Assembly: GCA_002350705.1 (NCBI GenBank)
Contig: DEFH01000025.1
Coordinates: 1-25,323 of the forward strand
From: Ruminococcaceae bacterium UBA2857
GTDB taxonomy: Bacteria; Bacillota; Clostridia; Oscillospirales; Acutalibacteraceae
Reading direction: 5' to 3'
DNA: 25,323 nucleotides
Of the stretch, positions 22,286 through 25,323 are shown in pieces. The notes beneath the pieces were generated by a model. The model had not been told where the DNA came from. It saw only the letters and a program-made list of their open reading frames with translations, and ran no database searches. The translations under genes and the position numbers were made by a program. Position 1 is the first letter of the stretch; each line of letters starts with the position of its first letter.

Positions 22286-24229
22286 GTGTCAGTGAAGCAG
22301 GTAAAAGCAATCAGCATCATCGGCATGATGTCGGAGCTGGAAAAGGTGGTTAAATTCTGCGGCGATTCCCGGATGTTCCACCCTGATGACGCTATGTCCT
22401 TCTACTCGGATACACAGAGCTTTGTTCCCCTGCATAACAAAAATCCTTATTCCGCTTCTATTCAGGAACTCAAAAACTCTGCCGAACTGGCTGGCTTTCA
22501 GCTCGAATATTCCAAACCCAAGGATTTCCATGCAGGCAATGAGGCTGTCCTGAAATATGTCAGCTTCTTTGTTTCCAAAATTGATGTGCTCACCAACAGA
22601 AAGCTCAAGCTCCGTCAGGAAATTGACAACTGTCAAAGAAATATTGAAAAAGTCAGTCACTTTGTCGGAAGCAATATCAATTTCACGGAAATCATGCAGT
22701 GTCAATTCATTACACCCAACTTCGGACGGATGCCCAATGAAAGCTATGAAAAGCTCTCACAATATGCCGAAAATCCCTATGTGCTTTTCTTCCCGTACAC
22801 GAGCGACAGCACACATTACTGGGGAGCTTATTTTACGCCCCCCGAACAAAAAGAGGAAATCGACAGAATTTTCTCCTCTCTCTACTTTGAAAAGCTGGAA
22901 ATTCCCCCCATTGCCGGAACGCCTGAAGAATACAAGGCAACTCTTGAGGCTGAACTGGAAAAACTCAACAAAGAGCTGGCAGAAGCTCAGAGCAATATTG
23001 ACGCTTTCCTTGCCGAAGAAAAAGATAAATGCATGGCATATTACAGCAAACTGCGGGAGCTTGACTCCTACAACGAAATCAAACGATATGTCTATCAGTA
23101 TAACAAAAGTTTTATTCTGGTAGGCTGGATCCCTGCCGAACAGGAAAAAAACTTTACCAAGCATCTTGACGGCATTAAAAGCGTGGAATACTCTCTTACC
23201 GACGGCAAGGACGAACTCAAAAACTCTCCTCCCGTCATTATGAAAAATCCGCCGTTTGTCAAGCTGTATGAGTTCTATGTCAAAATGTACGGTCTGCCCA
23301 ACTATAATGAAGTAGATCCCACTATATTTGTTGCCATTACTTATACCTTGTTCTTTGGCATCATGTTCGGTGATGTCGGACAAGGACTGGTCGTTGCCAT
23401 TGTCGGTGCGTTGATGTGGAAACTCAAAAAAATGGAAATCGGAAAAATCCTGATTCCCTGTGGTATCTCAGGTATGATATTCGGCTTCCTGTACGGTTCG
23501 GTGTTCGGCTTTGAACACGCTCTCGACGGAATCCATTCCGCTCTGTTCGGCACCAACGGCAAACTGATTGAAGTCATGGAGGCTGACAGCATTAATATGA
23601 TTATTTACGGCTCTGTTGTCATCGGATTTGTGACGATTGCCATTTCCATGATTGTCAATATTTATTCGTCCCTCAAACGAAAAGACTATGAAAGTGCCTT
23701 TTTCGGGGCGAACGGTGTGTCGGGATTTGTATTCTATGTATCCTTAGCGGTCGGACTCGTCTGCCAGATGTTCCTGGGATTGGAAGTTATGAATCCTGTT
23801 TATATTATCTGCCTGATTGCCGTTCCGCTTATCCTCATCTTTTTCAGAGAACCTCTCGGAGAACTTGCCGAACGCAGGAAAAACAGAAAGCCTATGAACT
23901 GGGGCGAATACTGTATGCAGAGTTTCTTTGAGGTCTTTGAGATATGCCTGAGCTATGTTACCAACACCATGTCATTTTTGCGTGTGGGTGCGTATATCCT
24001 TGTTCATGCAGGCATGATGCTGGTGGTGTTCACACTCGCCGAAATGGTGGGCGGTGCTGTCGGCTACACCATCGTACTGATTGTCGGAAACGGCATTGTC
24101 ATGGCTCTGGAAGCACTCCTTGTTGCCATTCAGGTACTCCGTCTCGACTATTACGAGATTTTCAGCCGTTTCTATATCGGTGAAGGAAGAGCCTTCAAGC
24201 CTGTGACGGCTGCTAAAACGGAAGATTAA
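22286..24229 (+). CDS. ntpI: V/A-type ATP synthase subunit I (a-subunit homologue)
   Basis: A 647-residue membrane protein. Residues 1-340 are cytoplasmic with two coiled-coil stretches (around 105-120 and 215-250) that bind the peripheral stalks. From about 347 come seven or eight membrane spans, including the conserved YTLFFGIMFGDVGQG and FLRVGAYILVHAGMM. The last span has LEALLVAIQVLRLDYYEIF, whose arginine (about 619) is the one that meets the K-ring glutamate in ion transport. The start is GTG with a perfect AAAGGAGGTG site. No sign of truncation. Confidence 0.93.
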   Translation: MSVKQVKAISIIGMMSELEKVVKFCGDSRMFHPDDAMSFYSDTQSFVPLHNKNPYSASIQELKNSAELAGFQLEYSKPKDFHAGNEAVLKYVSFFVSKIDVLTNRKLKLRQEIDNCQRNIEKVSHFVGSNINFTEIMQCQFITPNFGRMPNESYEKLSQYAENPYVLFFPYTSDSTHYWGAYFTPPEQKEEIDRIFSSLYFEKLEIPPIAGTPEEYKATLEAELEKLNKELAEAQSNIDAFLAEEKDKCMAYYSKLRELDSYNEIKRYVYQYNKSFILVGWIPAEQEKNFTKHLDGIKSVEYSLTDGKDELKNSPPVIMKNPPFVKLYEFYVKMYGLPNYNEVDPTIFVAITYTLFFGIMFGDVGQGLVVAIVGALMWKLKKMEIGKILIPCGISGMIFGFLYGSVFGFEHALDGIHSALFGTNGKLIEVMEADSINMIIYGSVVIGFVTIAISMIVNIYSSLKRKDYESAFFGANGVSGFVFYVSLAVGLVCQMFLGLEVMNPVYIICLIAVPLILIFFREPLGELAERRKNRKPMNWGEYCMQSFFEVFEICLSYVTNTMSFLRVGAYILVHAGMMLVVFTLAEMVGGAVGYTIVLIVGNGIVMALEALLVAIQVLRLDYYEIFSRFYIGEGRAFKPVTAAKTED

Positions 24230-24258
24230 CAAATTACTATTTTTTGGAGGATTTTATC

Positions 24259-24687
24259 ATGTTGGAATATATTTTAATGATTGTACCCGTTGTATTTTTG
24301 GTTGGTTCCGTATACTATGCCTACAAGACCGTTTCTCTTGGAAAGAGAACCAAAAAAAGAGCTGTTTTAAGTCAGATCGCTGCTTTCTGTATGGTTGGCA
24401 TTGCCTGCCTTGCCATGTCTCTGACAGCGTTTGCTGCTGAGCCTGATGCCGCTGTTGCTGCTGCCGGCGACCTGAACATGGGTATTTCCATGCTGGCTGC
24501 TGCACTCGCAACAGGTATTTCCGGTATCGGCGGCGGTATTGCTGTAGGCGGTGCCGCTCCTGCTGCCATCGGTGCTACCAGTGAAGATCCCAAAGCCTTT
24601 GGTAAAGCATTGATTTTCGTGGCACTGGGCGAAGGTGTCGCACTGTACGGACTCCTTGTTTCCATCCTTATCATCTCAAAGTTTTAA
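24259..24687 (+). CDS. ntpK: V/A-type ATP synthase subunit K (proteolipid ring)
   Basis: A 142-residue, four-span proteolipid. Spans 3 and 4 contain the glycine-rich ATGISGIGGGIAVGGAAPAA and ALGEGVALYGLL with the ion-binding glutamate. The first hairpin (MLEYILMIVPVVFLVGSVYY and SQIAAFCMVGIACLAM) has no such glutamate and looks diverged, so each protomer carries one site per four helices. The residue after the glutamate is glycine rather than a Thr/Ser usual in sodium binders, which hints at protons; this is inference. I chose the ATG at 24259 after GGAGG (8 nt spacer). Confidence 0.88.
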   Translation: MLEYILMIVPVVFLVGSVYYAYKTVSLGKRTKKRAVLSQIAAFCMVGIACLAMSLTAFAAEPDAAVAAAGDLNMGISMLAAALATGISGIGGGIAVGGAAPAAIGATSEDPKAFGKALIFVALGEGVALYGLLVSILIISKF

Positions 24688-24701
24688 TTAAGGTGAAGCT
24701 T

Positions 24702-25010
24702 ATGAAATTCTATTTAATAAGCGATAATGTCGATACACTCATGGGAATGCATCTGGCAGGCATTGAAGGGGTGGTTGTCCATCAGGACAGCGAAGTCAGG
24801 GAAACTCTCAAAAAAGCAATGGATATGGAAGATGTTGCCGTCATTCTGATGACGGAAAGGCTTGTGCAACTCTGTCCGGAGCTTGTCTATGACCTGAAAC
24901 TCAACCGCAGACAGCCGCTTATCGTTGAGATTCCCGACAGACACGGCAGCGGCCGTGCCAAGGACTCTATCACCCGTTACGTCAGAGAAGCCATCGGAGT
25001 GAAAATTTAA
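24702..25010 (+). CDS. ntpF: V/A-type ATP synthase subunit F
   Basis: A 102-residue soluble protein of the F family, part of the central stalk with subunit D. It shows the CheY-like start MKFYLISDNVDTLMGMHLAGIEG, the VAVILMTERLVQ strand-helix and the PLIVEIPDRHGS segment followed by the C-terminal helix DSITRYVREAIGV. The ATG at 24702 lies 6 nt after AAGGTG. It is the last ATPase gene in the window, and a TnpB-family element starts directly after it. Confidence 0.9.
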   Translation: MKFYLISDNVDTLMGMHLAGIEGVVVHQDSEVRETLKKAMDMEDVAVILMTERLVQLCPELVYDLKLNRRQPLIVEIPDRHGSGRAKDSITRYVREAIGVKI

Positions 25011-25089
25011 TGCATCATGAACGGTGCATTCATCAAAATTGGGGACTTGTAACAGTTAAAACAAATTTATAAAAAGTTATAAAACTATG

Positions 25090-25119
25090 TTGACTTTTAT
25101 ACTTTCAGAATGTTACACT
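25090..25119 (+). promoter_or_regulatory. Promoter of tnpB
   Basis: TTGACT (25090-25095) and TACACT (25114-25119) are 18 nt apart, about 23 nt before the start codon. The stretch AGAATGTTACACTAAATCC overlaps the -10 and resembles the remnant promoter region near 18309 (16 of 19 positions). Confidence 0.5.
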
Positions 25120-25141
25120 AAATCCAAAGGTGGTGGAAAGT

Positions 25142-25323
25142 GTGATAAAAACTATAAAAGTCATGCTGTGTCCAAATAACAGGCAGAAAACAAAGCTGTT
25201 TGAGTGTGCAGGAACAGCAAGATTTATTTATAACTGGGTGCTTGATTATGAACAGATCAATTATGAATGTGATAACGGTTTTGTCAGCGATTATGAATTA
25301 AGAAAAAGGCTGACGGAATTGAA
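25142..25323 (+). CDS. tnpB: RNA-guided endonuclease TnpB family protein, N-terminal part (cut by window edge)
   Basis: The reading frame starts at GTG (25142) after GGTGG and runs off the right edge, giving 60 residues. The pattern IKVMLCPNNRQKTKLF, then CAGTARFIYNWVLDY, is the conserved N-terminus of TnpB/InsQ proteins (a basic strand, P-N-x-x-Q, then A-R-F-x-Y-N-W-x-L). TnpB proteins are RuvC nucleases guided by an omega-RNA made from the element's right end. The nuclease motifs are outside the window, so activity cannot be judged. Confidence 0.85.
   Translation, partial: MIKTIKVMLCPNNRQKTKLFECAGTARFIYNWVLDYEQINYECDNGFVSDYELRKRLTEL

Larger units (their letters stand above)
25011..25323 (+). 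mobile_element. Left part of a TnpB-type (IS200/IS605 family) element, running off the window
   Basis: Immediately after ntpF comes 130 nt of A/T-rich sequence holding an AATGCA/TGCATT hairpin (25009-25014 with 25025-25030), a promoter, and the start of a tnpB gene. No tnpA (Y1 transposase) is seen between ntpF and tnpB, so it may be a tnpB-only element. The exact left boundary cannot be fixed from one copy. Confidence 0.6.

Overview
The window looks like a low-to-moderate GC, anaerobic gut Firmicute of the Ruminococcus/Oscillospiraceae type. This is inferred from a classic S10 ribosomal protein order, a V/A-type ATPase operon, a BaiN-like flavoprotein, a YnbB-type PLP enzyme, an iron alcohol dehydrogenase, a lipoprotein with a starch-binding-like module, strong AGGAGG ribosome sites and TTGNNN-N17-TATAAT promoters. 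No search could be run, so the taxonomy is inference.

Layout. (1) 1-2582, minus strand: start of the S10 operon (rpsJ-rplC-rplD-rplW-rplB, the last cut by the window edge). A promoter lies about 320 nt upstream, and the structured leader contains an attenuator-like terminator. (2) 2752-3495, plus strand: a lone phosphoribosyltransferase gene with promoter and strong terminator, facing a short orphan RelB/DinJ-type antitoxin gene. (3) 3843-16680, minus strand: a tightly packed train running murD, a small bacteriocin-immunity-like gene, two tandem M42 peptidases, a GNAT, ynbB, a CPBP protease, tadA, a BaiN-like flavoprotein and a COG2509-type FAD enzyme. An Rpn-family nuclease gene with its own promoter follows and runs into tmk and metY. 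Most junctions overlap or are under 20 nt apart. (4) 16691-18002, minus strand: an iron alcohol dehydrogenase and its terminator. (5) 18117-18571: a gene graveyard, with the N-terminal fragment of a class C beta-lactamase-like serine hydrolase next to a deleted TnpB-type element that keeps a promoter, the tail of tnpB and the structured right end. (6) 18620-20668, plus strand: a lipoprotein esterase with a C-terminal carbohydrate-binding-like domain. (7) 20800-25010, plus strand: V-type ATPase genes for a G/H-like stalk subunit, C, I, K and F. A TnpB-family element begins right after F and runs off the window, where E, A, B and D would be expected.

Points of most interest: an internal ribosome site and ATG inside the rpn gene, which would yield a 78-residue C-terminal protein like the intragenic antitoxins described for Rpn nucleases; a miniature TnpB-element remnant with an intact-looking promoter that may express an omega-RNA-like transcript and also feed the adh gene; a TnpB element interrupting the V-ATPase gene cluster; and an attenuator in the S10 leader.
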